A DNA stretch of 64,000 bases from VAZQ01 sp050179645 (GCA_050179645.1 JBFXEX010000004.1:20017-84016); one strand, 5' to 3'; numbered from the stretch's first letter, positions 33,804 through 43,534 are shown. The notes: a model not told the origin generated them from the sequence alone. Program-made: numbers and translations.

Positions 33804-34847
33804 TCAAACGTCATAACGCGCGGCCATCTCCGGGTCCTTGGCGGCAACCCGATCCGCCAAGTCAACCAGTACCTTAGCCTGCTTCCAAGTGGCATCGTCC
33901 TGCATCTTGCCGTCGATCATGACCGCGCCGGTGCCGTCCGGCATCGCCACAATGATCTTCTTTGCAAATGCCACCTCTGCCGGGTCGGGCGAGAACACGC
34001 GCTTGGCGATCGGCACCTGGCTTGGATGCAGCGTCCAGGCGCCGACGCAGCCCATCAGGAAGGCATTGCGGAACTGCGCCTCGCAGGCCAGTGGATCCGC
34101 GAAATCGCCGAACGGACCGTAGAACGGCTTGATGCCCGCCGCCGCGCAGGCATCGACCATCTTGGCGAAGGTGTAGTGCCACAGGTCCTGCTGATAGGCG
34201 GCGCGCGCGCCGCCGTCGGGGGCGGCATCGGCCAGCACCTTGTACTCCGGATGCCCGCCGCCGACCCGCGTGGTCTTCATGGCGCGGGAGGCGGCGAGAT
34301 CGGCCGGGCCGAGGCTGATGCCGTGCATCCGCGGCGAAGCCGCAGCGATCGACTCGACATTATTCACGCCCTCAGCAGTCTCCAGGATGGCGTGGATGAG
34401 GATCGGCCTTTGCACCGCGTGCCTCGCTTCAAGCTGGGCCAGCAGTTGGTCGAGGTAGTGAATGTCCCAGGCGCCTTCGACCTTCGGCAGCATCACGACG
34501 TCGAGCTTGTTGCCGACGGCGGCGACGATCTCGACGACGTCGTCGAGGGCCCACGGCGAATTAAGCGCGTTGATCCGGGTCCACAGACCCGTGGCTCCAA
34601 AATCGTTGGCCTTGGCCATCTCGACGAAGCCCGCCCGCGCTGCCTCCTTCGCGTCGGCCGGGATCGCGTCTTCGAGATTGCCGAGCACTACGTCGACCTG
34701 GGTGATCAGCTCCGGCACCTTGGCGCGCAGCTTCTCGATCTGCGGCGGAACGAAATGGATCATGCGCTCGAGCTTGACCGGCAGCTCACGAAGCGGCGCC
34801 GGGGCGCCGATGGCAAGCGGCTTGAAGAAATTGCGCGGCAGCTTCAT
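33804..34847 (-). CDS. HpcH/HpaI aldolase / citrate lyase family protein (CitE-like)
   Basis: A 347-residue TIM-barrel lyase that cleaves or forms C-C bonds of acyl-CoA or hydroxy acids using Mg2+. Conserved parts: VLGNLEDAIPADAKEAAR (acidic metal ligand region), TRINALNSPW, VMLPKVEGAWD, HAILETAEGVNN (second Glu) and GCVGAWTLHPSQV. It is similar in kind to malyl-CoA/beta-methylmalyl-CoA lyases, but I cannot assign the exact substrate. ATG 34847 (MKLPRNFFKPL) is the natural start; the frame stays open upstream without family similarity. Confidence 0.85.
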   Translation of the reverse strand: MKLPRNFFKPLAIGAPAPLRELPVKLERMIHFVPPQIEKLRAKVPELITQVDVVLGNLEDAIPADAKEAARAGFVEMAKANDFGATGLWTRINALNSPWALDDVVEIVAAVGNKLDVVMLPKVEGAWDIHYLDQLLAQLEARHAVQRPILIHAILETAEGVNNVESIAAASPRMHGISLGPADLAASRAMKTTRVGGGHPEYKVLADAAPDGGARAAYQQDLWHYTFAKMVDACAAAGIKPFYGPFGDFADPLACEAQFRNAFLMGCVGAWTLHPSQVPIAKRVFSPDPAEVAFAKKIIVAMPDGTGAVMIDGKMQDDATWKQAKVLVDLADRVAAKDPEMAARYDV

Positions 34848-35158
34848 TGCGTCGTCCTCGCATGGGGGCAAGGCCGCCCACCGCCTACGGTATGGGCGGG
34901 TCGAGCCTTCGCCAAGCCGCTTTTGCAAGCAGCCCGCCGCGCGATTGACTATCGCCCGGGCAGCGGGCGGGCAGGGGCGGCTCTGCTCAACGCGACGTCG
35001 CCCTGCTCGGCCACCGCATCGGCAATGGGCTGAATTCGTCGCTCGGTGAACGGTAGCCGCGCCGGAAGAATAATGCTTCGGTGCCGACCGTAACATCCGA
35101 CCGCTGACGCCGTCAGGATGCAGGGGCAGACACCCGGACTCACGGAAGAAGCGGACGC
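34848..35158. other. Intergenic region between divergent aldolase and MFS genes
   Basis: About 310 bases carrying the upstream regions of two divergent genes. No recognised gene, repeat or clear promoter. Nothing further seen. Confidence 0.4.
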
Positions 35159-36394
35159 ATGTTCTACGGCTGGCGTGTGGTCGGCGCGGCCTCCACAGTC
35201 GCGGTCTTCGGGTGGGGGCTCGGATTTTACGGTCCACCCATCTATCTGCATGCAGCGCGCGAGGCCCAGGGCTGGTCGCTGGCGCTGGTTTCGGCCGCCG
35301 TCACCGTCCATTTCCTGTTCGGTTCGCTCGTCACCGCCAACCTGGCCAGGCTCTATCGGCAATTCGGCGTGGGGGCCGTCACCAAGGCCGGCGCTATTTC
35401 GCTGGCCACTGGTGTTACTGGCTGGGCAATCGCCTATGAACCCTGGCAATTGATCGCCGCCACGCTGCTGAGTGGCGCGGGCTGGACCACGATGAGTGCG
35501 GCTGCCATCAACGCGATGGTTTCGCCGTGGTTCATGCGACTGCGCCCGGCGGCGCTGACGTCCGCTTACAACGGAGCGAGCGTCGCCGGAATCGTGTTCT
35601 CGCCATTGTGGGTCGCGGCGATCGGCTGGCTTGGATTTGCGTGGGCGGCAGCGGTCATCGGGGCCGTCACGATCGTGACGATTTGGATTCTAGCTGACCG
35701 GTTTCTGGCACGGACACCGCAGCAGATGGGCCTGTTGCCGGACGGCGATGCGCCCGGAACGGCGAGCGTCATGATGACCTCACCTTCCGTGCATCCGCTT
35801 CCGGGAACCCTGTTGTGGCGCGACGTGCGCTTCATCACCCTGGCGGCCGGAATGGCGCTCGGCCTGTTCGCGCAGATCGGTCTTATCGCGCATCTGTTCT
35901 CCCTGCTGGTGCCCGCTCTCGGGACGCAGGGTGCGGGTATCGCGATCGCGACCGCCGCCGCGATCACCGGACGCACGCTGGTCGGCTGGCTGATGCCGGT
36001 CAGTGCCGACCGCCGCCTCGTGGCCTGCGCGAACTACGTCGTGCAGATCGCGGGATCGGTCGCACTTCTTGCCGCGGCAGGAACCCATGTGCCGCTGCTC
36101 TGGCTCGGTGTGATCCTGTTCGGTGCCGGTATCGGCAATGCGAACTCGCTGCCCCCGCTGATTGCCCAGAGCGAGTTCGCACGGGACGACGTGGCGCGCG
36201 TGGTGCCGCTGATTGTGGCCACCAGCCAGGCCGCCTATGCGTTCGCGCCGGCGCTATTTGGATTGCTCCAGGAAATCGGAACCCAATCCGCAGTCGCCGG
36301 AGCGGCCCCCGCCATGTTCCTGGCAGCAACCGCGATCCAGCTTCTGGCGATCCTCGCCTTACTCGCCGGCCGCCGTTCAGCGACCCGTCGGTGA
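35159..36394 (+). CDS. MFS transporter
   Basis: A 411-residue major facilitator carrier with about 12 transmembrane helices and a polar central loop (about 180-215, RFLARTPQQMGLLPDGDAPG). The N-terminus FYGWRVVGAASTVAVFGWGLGFYGPPIYL resembles the oxalate/formate- or monocarboxylate-type MFS group. Substrate not determinable. ATG 35159 is preceded by GGAAGAAGCGGACGC. The gene stands between the divergent aldolase and the convergent class II aldolase. Confidence 0.88.
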   Translation: MFYGWRVVGAASTVAVFGWGLGFYGPPIYLHAAREAQGWSLALVSAAVTVHFLFGSLVTANLARLYRQFGVGAVTKAGAISLATGVTGWAIAYEPWQLIAATLLSGAGWTTMSAAAINAMVSPWFMRLRPAALTSAYNGASVAGIVFSPLWVAAIGWLGFAWAAAVIGAVTIVTIWILADRFLARTPQQMGLLPDGDAPGTASVMMTSPSVHPLPGTLLWRDVRFITLAAGMALGLFAQIGLIAHLFSLLVPALGTQGAGIAIATAAAITGRTLVGWLMPVSADRRLVACANYVVQIAGSVALLAAAGTHVPLLWLGVILFGAGIGNANSLPPLIAQSEFARDDVARVVPLIVATSQAAYAFAPALFGLLQEIGTQSAVAGAAPAMFLAATAIQLLAILALLAGRRSATRR

Positions 36395-36485
36395 TCGCGA
36401 TGCAGGCGCATGTGAGCATCGCGGAATCGATCGAGTGCAATGCCAGCGTTTCGGATGAGAAAGCGGGTCAGGTTCGCGACCCATC

Positions 36486-37256
36486 TCACTCGCGGTACGA
36501 CGGATCGATCTTGTCGGCGAGCATCATCAATGCTGGCCAATCCCGGTCGTGCACGCGGCCGTTGCCCCAAAACATTCGCGCCGTTTTCTCGCAGACTTCG
36601 TCGGGCGGCAGGCTGTAGGGCTGGTTGGAGGCGAGCACCTGCATCTGCGTCTCGCAACTTTTTTCCAGGTAGTACATCAGATTGAACGCTTCGCCGACGT
36701 TCACGCCGGCGGTCAGCAGCCCGTGGTGCTTCAGGATGAGACACTTGTGGTCGCCCAGATCGCGCACGATGCGCTCGCGCTCGTCGAGGTCGGTCGCGAC
36801 GCCCTCGAACTCGTGATGGCCGATGTGCTTGTAGTAGCGCATTGCGCTCTGATTGAGCGGTAGCAGCCCGCAGTCGAGCGCCGAAACCGCCTGGCCGGCC
36901 ACGGTGTGGGTGTGCAGGATGGCGTGCAGGTCCTTGCGCGCCATGTGGATGGCGCTGTGAATGACGAAGCCCGCACGGTTGACCTCATATGGCGTGTCGT
37001 CGAGCACGTTGCCGTCGACGTCGATCTTGACCAGGTTCGACGCCGTGACCTGCTCATAGAGCAGGCCGTACGGGTTGATCAGGAACTGGTCCTCGGTGCC
37101 TGGGACGCGCAGCGAGATATGGTTGTTGATGAGGTGGGTCCAGCCATAGTGCGCGACCAGCCGGTAAGAGGCGGCGAGTTCGACCCGGGCCTGCCATTCC
37201 GCCTCGCTGACACGTTGGCGTAACGACGGCACTTCGTGAATCTTCACGGCTCGCAT
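36486..37256 (-). CDS. Class II aldolase/adducin family protein
   Basis: A 256-residue zinc-dependent aldolase-type protein. Metal-binding histidines are in LHTHT (about 112-116) and LKHHGLLTAG; the phosphate or carboxylate loop lies around NNHISLRVPG, with INPYG following. The family includes fuculose-phosphate aldolase and adducin-like enzymes; the long form seen here is often a decarboxylase or aldolase of unknown substrate. ATG 37256 has AGGAG 7 bases upstream, so I preferred it to an upstream start at 37295. Confidence 0.87.
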   Translation of the reverse strand: MRAVKIHEVPSLRQRVSEAEWQARVELAASYRLVAHYGWTHLINNHISLRVPGTEDQFLINPYGLLYEQVTASNLVKIDVDGNVLDDTPYEVNRAGFVIHSAIHMARKDLHAILHTHTVAGQAVSALDCGLLPLNQSAMRYYKHIGHHEFEGVATDLDERERIVRDLGDHKCLILKHHGLLTAGVNVGEAFNLMYYLEKSCETQMQVLASNQPYSLPPDEVCEKTARMFWGNGRVHDRDWPALMMLADKIDPSYRE

Positions 37257-37370
37257 CGGCGGTCTCCTGGCATCAATTGGGCTGTTCCGTATCACTCCTA
37301 ACAGCCGGACAAGGCGCTTGGAAAGCAGTAATCAGGCCAACCGGCGAGGCGAACTGGCAGGTGGTTTCTC

Positions 37371-37411
37371 GGTCATTCCGGGCGGCCGAGGTCGAAGCCC
37401 GGAATCCAAGG
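37371..37411. repeat. Half-copy of a GTCATTCC palindromic repeat
   Basis: GTCATTCCGGGC followed 16 bases later by GCCCGGAATCCA, an inverted pair that matches parts of the larger element at 43535-43634. Lies in the short gap between two minus-strand genes. Confidence 0.5.
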
Positions 37412-37503
37412 CCGGTCTGCTTCTGCGTCCTCAAGTCAACGCCATGTTGCGTAAACTTGCCTGCGCTGAGGAAACCCAGAAGCCAGGGAATTCCAGCAAC
37501 GTG

Positions 37504-38709
37504 TCACAACACCTCGCCGCGCATCAGGCGCGGCTGCGATGCCAGCGGGGTTATGCCCTCGCGCATCACTGCGCGCCGCAACGGCCCGATCCGGTCAAGC
37601 AGGAACAGCCCGAGGCCGCGCGCGCCCTGCAGCGGCAGGAAGCCGGTCAACAGGCTGCGGTTGAGCAGATCGACCGCGACCGTGCGCGCCATTACGTCAG
37701 CACGGCGCGTCTGTTCATAGCGCGCGGTGAGGTCATCGCCGCCGACATCGCGGCCGTCGCGGTGCGCTTCGACCACGAGTTCGCCGACGGTCGCGGCATC
37801 CCGCAGGCCGAGGTTGAGGCCCTGCGCGCCGATCGGCGGGAAGACATGCGCCGCTTCGCCCACCAGTAGGACCCGCCGCGTGGCGAGCCGCCGCGCGGTT
37901 TCGATCGCCAGCGGAAAGAGGCTGCGGCCCGGCTCGACCGCCGTCTTGCCCAGAACCGAATGGGACCGTCGCTCGATTTCACCCGAGAGGCCGTCGTCGG
38001 AGAGTTCAGACAGGCAGGAGGCCTCGTGGGGGTCCGTCACCCATACGAGGCTGGAACGCCGGCCGGGCAGCGGGACCAGCGTGAAGGGACCGGCCTGGGT
38101 GTGGAACTCGGTCGAGGTGTCGCGATGCGGTCTGCTGTGGGCGACGTTGCAGACCAGCGCCACCTGCGGATAGGCACGATGATCGGTCTCGATCCCGGCC
38201 GCCACCCGGCAGACAGAACGTCGTCCGTCGGCGCCGATCGCGAGGCGCGCGGTCACCGCTGTCCCATCGCTGCACGCAATCACGACCCGGTCGTCGCCGA
38301 ATTCGACCATAGTCGCGTTGGCCGCAAGCTGCTTCAAGGTCGGCAGTTCCTCCGCGCGGCCTGCGAGCGCCGCCAGCAGGTGGCGGTTCTCGATATTGTA
38401 GCCGAAGGCCTCAAGGCCGATCTCGGCGGCGTCAAAGCTGACCTCCGGCGCCCGCAACAGCCGCGCGGTGTCGTCGACGATACGCATTATCCGTAACGCC
38501 GCGGCCTGATCGCGGCAGCGCGCCCAGACGCCGAGCGCAGTCAGCGCCGCGACCGACCCGGTCAGCAGCGCCGTGGTACGTTGGTCAGGCCAGGGGGGCG
38601 GAGGGCCGACGAGCACAGTCTCGACGCCGGCCGTCGCCAGCGCGATTGCCGTCGTCAGGCCCGCCGGCCCGCGACCGACCACCGCCACCTCAGCCTTGAG
38701 ACTATTCAT
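37504..38709 (-). CDS. UbiH/UbiF/VisC-family FAD-dependent hydroxylase
   Basis: A 401-residue flavoprotein of the ubiquinone-hydroxylase superfamily. The Rossmann motif GRGPAGL is near 13-19, the DG region is AIGADGRRSVCR, and the FAD-binding GEAAHVFPPIGAQGLNLGLRD near 275-295 is the UbiH/VisC signature. It probably hydroxylates the quinone ring or a related compound. ATG 38709 (MNSLKAEVAVVG) is chosen because upstream residues lack similarity. It is divergent from the phosphatidylcholine synthase gene, 73 bases away. Confidence 0.88.
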   Translation of the reverse strand: MNSLKAEVAVVGRGPAGLTTAIALATAGVETVLVGPPPPWPDQRTTALLTGSVAALTALGVWARCRDQAAALRIMRIVDDTARLLRAPEVSFDAAEIGLEAFGYNIENRHLLAALAGRAEELPTLKQLAANATMVEFGDDRVVIACSDGTAVTARLAIGADGRRSVCRVAAGIETDHRAYPQVALVCNVAHSRPHRDTSTEFHTQAGPFTLVPLPGRRSSLVWVTDPHEASCLSELSDDGLSGEIERRSHSVLGKTAVEPGRSLFPLAIETARRLATRRVLLVGEAAHVFPPIGAQGLNLGLRDAATVGELVVEAHRDGRDVGGDDLTARYEQTRRADVMARTVAVDLLNRSLLTGFLPLQGARGLGLFLLDRIGPLRRAVMREGITPLASQPRLMRGEVL

Positions 38710-38782
38710 GTGCCGCTCGTCGCCGTGGATGGGATAGGATGCCAGCTTCCGCAGTGCCGACAAAGCGACGATAGTGTAACGG

Positions 38783-39487
38783 TTGACCGAACCGGAACCC
38801 GCCTTGCCCCCGTTCGTCCAGATTCGCGCATTCTCGGTGCACATTTTCACCGCGTTCGGTGCCGCGCTGGCTCTGGCCGCGCTGATTTTTGCGGTCCGTC
38901 ACAACTGGCCGGCGATGTTCATCTGCCTGGGCATCGCGCTGATCGTGGACGGCATCGACGGCACCTTTGCCAGGCACCTGCGGGTTGCCGAACTGCTGCC
39001 TCGCTGGTCGGGCGACGTGCTCGATCTGGTCGTCGACTACGCGACGTACGTGTTCGTGCCGGCCTATGCCATCGCCGCGGGCGGCCTGATGCCGGAACCG
39101 GTCGCGATCCCGGCAGGCATCATTATTGTTGTCACGGGGGCGCTGTATTTCGCCGATACGGCGATGAAAACCGACGATAACTACTTCCGCGGATTTCCCA
39201 CGCTGTGGAACGCGGTTGCATTCTATCTCTTTATCCTCAAATTGCCGCCGGTGTTGGCGGCAGCCATGGTGGTGGTGCTCGCGGTGGCGACCTTTCTGCC
39301 CTTCAAGTTCCTTCACCCCATGCGGGTGCGGCGCCTGCGCGGCCTCAACGTTGCGGCAGTCATGGTCTGGTCGGCTCTTGCATTGATCGCCGTTCTTAGC
39401 GATCTCGATCCGGGACCGTGGGTGACCGGCGGCCTGGTGCTGATCGCCCTCTACCTCATTGGTGTTGGACTGACCGAGAAACGCTGA
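38783..39487 (+). CDS. pcs: Phosphatidylcholine synthase
   Basis: Pcs condenses choline with CDP-diacylglycerol in one step to make phosphatidylcholine, a trait of rhizobia and relatives. The 234-residue membrane protein has the CDP-alcohol phosphotransferase motif DGTFARHLR...G-DVLDLVVD (residues 59-85, DG-x2-AR-...-G-x3-D-x3-D) and about six to eight helices. The start appears to be TTG at 38783 (MTEPEPALPP); no ATG or GTG gives a full N-terminus. The stop is immediately followed by the terC ATG, so the two are probably co-translated. Confidence 0.9.
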   Translation: MTEPEPALPPFVQIRAFSVHIFTAFGAALALAALIFAVRHNWPAMFICLGIALIVDGIDGTFARHLRVAELLPRWSGDVLDLVVDYATYVFVPAYAIAAGGLMPEPVAIPAGIIIVVTGALYFADTAMKTDDNYFRGFPTLWNAVAFYLFILKLPPVLAAAMVVVLAVATFLPFKFLHPMRVRRLRGLNVAAVMVWSALALIAVLSDLDPGPWVTGGLVLIALYLIGVGLTEKR

Positions 39488-40237
39488 ATGGACATTCTTG
39501 CCCTCCTGACCGATCCGAATGCCTGGGCCGCGCTGGTCACGCTGACCATTCTCGAAATCGTCCTTGGCATCGACAACCTGGTGTTTCTCGCGGTGCTGAC
39601 GTCGCGGCTTGAAGGCGTGCAGGCGCGCCGGGCACGCATGATCGGTCTGTCGCTGGCGTTCGTGTTCCGCGTCGTTATGCTCGCGGCATTGACCTGGCTG
39701 ATGGGCCTGACGGCGCCGATCGTGACGCTGTTCGGCATGGATATCTCGTGGCGTGACATCATCCTCATCGGCGGCGGCCTGTTTCTCATCGCCAAGGCGA
39801 CGCACGAGATCCACAACGAAGTCGAAGCCCGCTTCGAGACCGACGTGAAGCCGGGGGCTACCGCGAGCGCCTTCACCGTCGTGGTCGCGCAGGTGGTCGT
39901 CGTCGACCTGGTATTCTCGCTCGATTCCATCATCACCGCGATCGGCATGGTGGACGAGATCGCGATCATGGTGACGGCGATCGTAATCGCGATGATCGTG
40001 ATGTACGTGGCGGCCAACCCGGTCGGCGATTTTATCGCCGAGCATCCCACCACCAAGATGCTGGCGCTCGCCTTCCTGGTCCTGATCGGCGTGGCATTGG
40101 TGGCCGACGGCTTCGAATTCCACATTCCGCGCGGCTACATCTACTTCGCCATGGCGTTTGCGGGCTCGGTGGAGTTTTTCAACGTAATGGCACGGCGCAA
40201 CCGCCGCCGCCCCCGCGTCCGACCGCCCAGCGCCTGA
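39488..40237 (+). CDS. TerC family integral membrane protein
   Basis: A 249-residue membrane protein with about seven helices. Two acidic metal-site motifs define TerC: EIVLGIDNLVF (near 23-33) and VVVDLVFSLDSIITA (near 136-150). TerC/Alx proteins export manganese, or load it onto secreted enzymes, and give tellurite resistance; the exact role here is open. The Arg-rich C-terminus (ARRNRRRPRVR) is cytosolic. It starts directly after the pcs stop codon. Confidence 0.9.
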   Translation: MDILALLTDPNAWAALVTLTILEIVLGIDNLVFLAVLTSRLEGVQARRARMIGLSLAFVFRVVMLAALTWLMGLTAPIVTLFGMDISWRDIILIGGGLFLIAKATHEIHNEVEARFETDVKPGATASAFTVVVAQVVVVDLVFSLDSIITAIGMVDEIAIMVTAIVIAMIVMYVAANPVGDFIAEHPTTKMLALAFLVLIGVALVADGFEFHIPRGYIYFAMAFAGSVEFFNVMARRNRRRPRVRPPSA

Positions 40238-40331
40238 CCGGCTTGATCCCGACGCCCGCCTGGGGGAGATTGCGCCGCCGCCAGCCCGTGGCGCGCATTG
40301 AACGCAATAAGTCAAATCAGGAGTGACACCC

Positions 40332-41309
40332 ATGGTCGCAGCGGTCCGAGTCCACAAAACGGGCGGTCCCGAAGTGTTGACCTACGAAGAGGTCGAAGTA
40401 CCGGCTCCGGGCCCCGGTCAGGTGAAGGTCCGCAACCATGCGGTCGGCGTCAATTTCATCGACACGTATTTCCGCATGGGCATGTATCCCTCGCCCGTTG
40501 GCATGCCGTTCGTCTCCGGCAACGAGGGGGCAGGCGAGGTCATCGCCGTCGGTCCGGGCGTGACCGATCTCAAGGTCGGCGACCGCATCGGCTACGTCGC
40601 GCCGCTCGGCGCCTATTCGTCGGAACGCATCTTGGCGGCCGACCGCGGCGTGAAGCTTCCGGATTCCATCAGCTACGAGCAGGCCGCCGCCGCAATGCTG
40701 AAGGGCATGACGGTCGCGTACCTGGTGCGGCGGACCTATAAGGTGAAGAAGGGCGACAATGTGCTCATTCACGCCGCCGCCGGCGGCGTCGGCCTGATCG
40801 CCTGCCAGTGGGCCAATCATCTTGGCGCCAATGTCATCGGCACCGTCGGCTCGAAGGAGAAGGGCGAACTCGCCAAGAAGAACGGTGCCCACCACATCAT
40901 CCTCTATCGCAACGAGGACTTCGTCGCCAAGGTGAAGGAGATCACCAACGGCGAGAAGTGCGAGGTGGTGTATGACGGTGTCGGCAAGGACACCTTCCCG
41001 GCCTCGCTCGACTGCCTCAAGCCGCTCGGCATGTTCGTGAGCTTCGGATCGGCGTCCGGGCCGATCATGGCATTCGACATCAATTTGCTGCAGCACAAGG
41101 GCTCGCTGTTCGCCACGCGCCCGACGCTCAATCACTATGCCGCCAAGCGCGAGGACCTGCTGGCGATCGCCAAGGACCTGTTCGACGTGATGGCGAGCGG
41201 GGCCGTGAAGATTCCGATCAATCAGAAATACGCGCTCAAGGACGCCCAGCAGGCGCATCGCGATCTGGAAGGCCGCGCCACCACCGGCTCGACTATTCTG
41301 GTGCCCTGA
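40332..41309 (+). CDS. NADPH:quinone oxidoreductase, zeta-crystallin type
   Basis: A 325-residue medium-chain dehydrogenase/reductase without catalytic zinc, in the Qor/zeta-crystallin group that reduces quinones with NADPH. It has the N-terminal GroES-like fold (GGPEVLTYEEVEVPAPGPGQV, SGNEGAGEV) and the Rossmann part with AAAGGVGLIACQWA. ATG 40332 is supported by AGGAG at 40319-40323, 8 bases upstream; a GTG at 40323 in the same frame lies inside that site. A strong terminator follows. Confidence 0.92.
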   Translation: MVAAVRVHKTGGPEVLTYEEVEVPAPGPGQVKVRNHAVGVNFIDTYFRMGMYPSPVGMPFVSGNEGAGEVIAVGPGVTDLKVGDRIGYVAPLGAYSSERILAADRGVKLPDSISYEQAAAAMLKGMTVAYLVRRTYKVKKGDNVLIHAAAGGVGLIACQWANHLGANVIGTVGSKEKGELAKKNGAHHIILYRNEDFVAKVKEITNGEKCEVVYDGVGKDTFPASLDCLKPLGMFVSFGSASGPIMAFDINLLQHKGSLFATRPTLNHYAAKREDLLAIAKDLFDVMASGAVKIPINQKYALKDAQQAHRDLEGRATTGSTILVP

Positions 41310-41336
41310 TCGCAGCGGAGCGCCGACGAAACCGAC

Positions 41337-41370
41337 AAGGCCGCAGCCGGTTGCTGCGGCCTTGCTCTTT
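41337..41370 (+). terminator. Rho-independent terminator after the quinone reductase gene
   Basis: Perfect 11-bp stem AAGGCCGCAGC (41337-41347) / GCTGCGGCCTT (41353-41363) with a 5-base loop CGGTT, then GCTCTTT. It lies between convergent genes, 28 bases after the quinone reductase stop. Confidence 0.8.
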
Positions 41371-41387
41371 GGAACACCGACCGGCGT

Positions 41388-42353
41388 TCATTTCGCCGCC
41401 GGATTGACCACCTTGATCAGTTCCGACAGGAGCTTGGCCTCGGCCTGCAGATAGGCCGCGTGCTGCTCAGGTGTCGTCTGGAAAATCAGCGCGCCTTGCG
41501 ATTCGATTTTCTCTCTCGTCTTTGACGTGTTCAGCGTCTTTGCAAGGGCCGCATGCAACGTTCTGATGATTTCGGGCGGTGTCCCGGCCGGTGCCGAGAG
41601 GCCGTACCAGGTGCTCATCTTGACGTCGGGATACCCGGCTTCCGGCATCGACGGGGTGTCGGGCAGGGACTTGATGCGGGACGCCGCCGCAACCGCGAGC
41701 GCCCGCATTTTTCCGGATTGAATTTGGGACAGAACGACCGGGACGTTGAGAAATGCCATGTCCACCTGGCCGCCGAGCACATCCATCGCCGCCGGCTGAC
41801 CGCCCTTGTAGGGCACTTCGATGAGCTTCACGCCGGCCCGCTGCTGCAGAAGAACGCCGAGAAGCTGCGGGATGCTGCCGACGCCGACCGACGCAAATGT
41901 CATCTTGCCATCCGCGGCCTTGGCCGCAGCGACCAGTTCCTTCACGCTCTTGTAGGGACGGCTCGGCGGCACCACGAGCACGTTTGGAACGTCCGCGACG
42001 GTGCCGATTGGCGCGAATCCTTTGATCCCGTCATAGTTCGCGTCCTTCATCAGCGCTGGCGTGATCACATGCGAGGGCGCGCCGCCGATGAACAGGGTGT
42101 AGCCGTCCGGTTTGGCCTGCGCCACGGCCCGGGCACCGATCGCCGTACCGGCTCCCGGGCGGTTCTCGACGACGACCGGCTTGCCCAGAACGTCGGACAT
42201 GCCCTCCGCCACGGTGCGCGCGAGCAGGTCGGCCGGACCGCCGGCGGCATACGGATTGATCAGGGTGATCGGCCGCTCGGGAAAGGACTGGGCAACCGCG
42301 TGTCCTGCCAGCGAACAAACCGCCACAAGTGCAGCGAACATCAGGCGCATCAT
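41388..42353 (-). CDS. Bug/TctC-family periplasmic substrate-binding protein
   Basis: Third orphan receptor of the tripartite tricarboxylate family, 321 residues. It has a signal peptide (MMRLMFAALVAVCSLAGHAVAQ), then FPERPITLINPYAAGG, ENRPGAGTAIGARAV and KPDGYTLFIGG. GGAGG lies just upstream of ATG 42353. It is divergent from the MetE-like methyltransferase by 88 bases and is not closely similar to the other two receptors at 2326 and 3647. Confidence 0.9.
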   Translation of the reverse strand: MMRLMFAALVAVCSLAGHAVAQSFPERPITLINPYAAGGPADLLARTVAEGMSDVLGKPVVVENRPGAGTAIGARAVAQAKPDGYTLFIGGAPSHVITPALMKDANYDGIKGFAPIGTVADVPNVLVVPPSRPYKSVKELVAAAKAADGKMTFASVGVGSIPQLLGVLLQQRAGVKLIEVPYKGGQPAAMDVLGGQVDMAFLNVPVVLSQIQSGKMRALAVAAASRIKSLPDTPSMPEAGYPDVKMSTWYGLSAPAGTPPEIIRTLHAALAKTLNTSKTREKIESQGALIFQTTPEQHAAYLQAEAKLLSELIKVVNPAAK

Positions 42354-42441
42354 TCATTCCTCCCGAGTGGTCATCTTCTCACGGACGACAGATTCCCATA
42401 CGATACTCCAGCCACGCTCCCACCTAAAGCATCGGGCGCAA

Positions 42442-43488
42442 ATGCCGCGACTCAGCGCGATCCCTCTGCTGCCGACCACGTTGGTGGGCAGCTATCCGCA
42501 GCCCGACTGGTTGATCGACCGCAGGCGTCTCACCGGGATCGTTCCGCCGCGCGCCCGCGCGGGCGACCTGTGGCGCGTCGATCCGCCGTGGCTCGAACAG
42601 GCGCAGGACGACGCCACGTTGCTGGCGATCCGCGATCAGGAGCGTGCCGGCATCGACATCGTTACGGATGGGGAAATGCGGCGTGAAAGTTACTCCAACC
42701 GCTTCGCCACCGCACTGGACGGCATGGACAGTGACAACCCCGCGCAAATTCCCTCGCGCACCCCGGGCAAGATTCAGATCGTCCCACGGGTGGTGGGCAA
42801 GATCCGGCGCCGTCACGCCGTGCAAGTGAGAGACGTGGCTTTTCTGCGCGCCAATACCGAGCGGCCGATCAGGATCACCGTTCCCGGCCCGTTCACCATG
42901 ACGCAGCAGCTGTCCGACGAGTATTACAAGGATGAAACCGCGGTCGCCGTCGATTGCGCGGTCGCGTTGAATGCAGAAATCAAGGACCTGTTTGCGGCCG
43001 GCGCCGACGTGGTTCAGCTCGACGAGCCGTTCCTGGAGGCCTATCCGGACAAGGCGCGGGCCTTCGGCGTGGCGGCGATCAATCGGGCGGTCGAGGGCGT
43101 GGAGGGCGTAACTGCCGTGCACCTGTGCTTTGGCTACGGATCAATGGTCAAGAACAAGCCATCCGGCTACGCGTTCCTGCCTGAACTCGAGTCGACGGCG
43201 GTCGACCAGGTCTCGATCGAAACCGCCCAGTCGAAGCTCGATTGCGCGGTCTTGGCGCGGCTGCCGACCAAGCAGATCATCCTGGGCGTGCTCGATCTCC
43301 AGGATGTGACGGTGGAAACCCCCGCGACCGTCGCCGCGCGCATCCGCCGTGCGCTGCCTTACGTGTCGCCAGACCGGATCGTTGTGGCGCCGGATTGCGG
43401 GCTCAAATATCTGCCGCGGGACGTGGCGTTTGCGAAGCTGAAGGCGATGGTCGAGGGCGCGGCCATCGTCCGCCGCGAATTAACTTGA
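42442..43488 (+). CDS. MetE-like (cobalamin-independent) methyltransferase
   Basis: A 348-residue protein matching only the C-terminal catalytic barrel of cobalamin-independent methionine synthase. All zinc ligands of the MetE site appear present: His and Cys in HLCFGYGS, Glu in SIETAQSK and Cys in APDCGLKY. Short stand-alone proteins of this type transfer methyl groups from various donors, not always to homocysteine. The N-terminus (LLPTTLVGSYPQPDWL) is the family start. The ATG at 42442 is chosen because upstream residues show no similarity. No methionine pathway genes adjoin. Confidence 0.85.
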   Translation: MPRLSAIPLLPTTLVGSYPQPDWLIDRRRLTGIVPPRARAGDLWRVDPPWLEQAQDDATLLAIRDQERAGIDIVTDGEMRRESYSNRFATALDGMDSDNPAQIPSRTPGKIQIVPRVVGKIRRRHAVQVRDVAFLRANTERPIRITVPGPFTMTQQLSDEYYKDETAVAVDCAVALNAEIKDLFAAGADVVQLDEPFLEAYPDKARAFGVAAINRAVEGVEGVTAVHLCFGYGSMVKNKPSGYAFLPELESTAVDQVSIETAQSKLDCAVLARLPTKQIILGVLDLQDVTVETPATVAARIRRALPYVSPDRIVVAPDCGLKYLPRDVAFAKLKAMVEGAAIVRRELT

Positions 43489-43534
43489 TAGCCGCAAATT
43501 CCTGCTGAGTAAACGGCTTGAGGTGTTCACGGCT

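Noticed and set aside
34848..35237. N-terminal extension of the citrate-lyase-type aldolase
   Set aside because: Open frame without similarity; the family start is at 34847.
38702..40357. 551-codon minus-strand frame opposite pcs and terC
   Set aside because: Rich in Arg, His, Asp and Gln with no recognisable fold; it is antisense to two well-supported membrane proteins.
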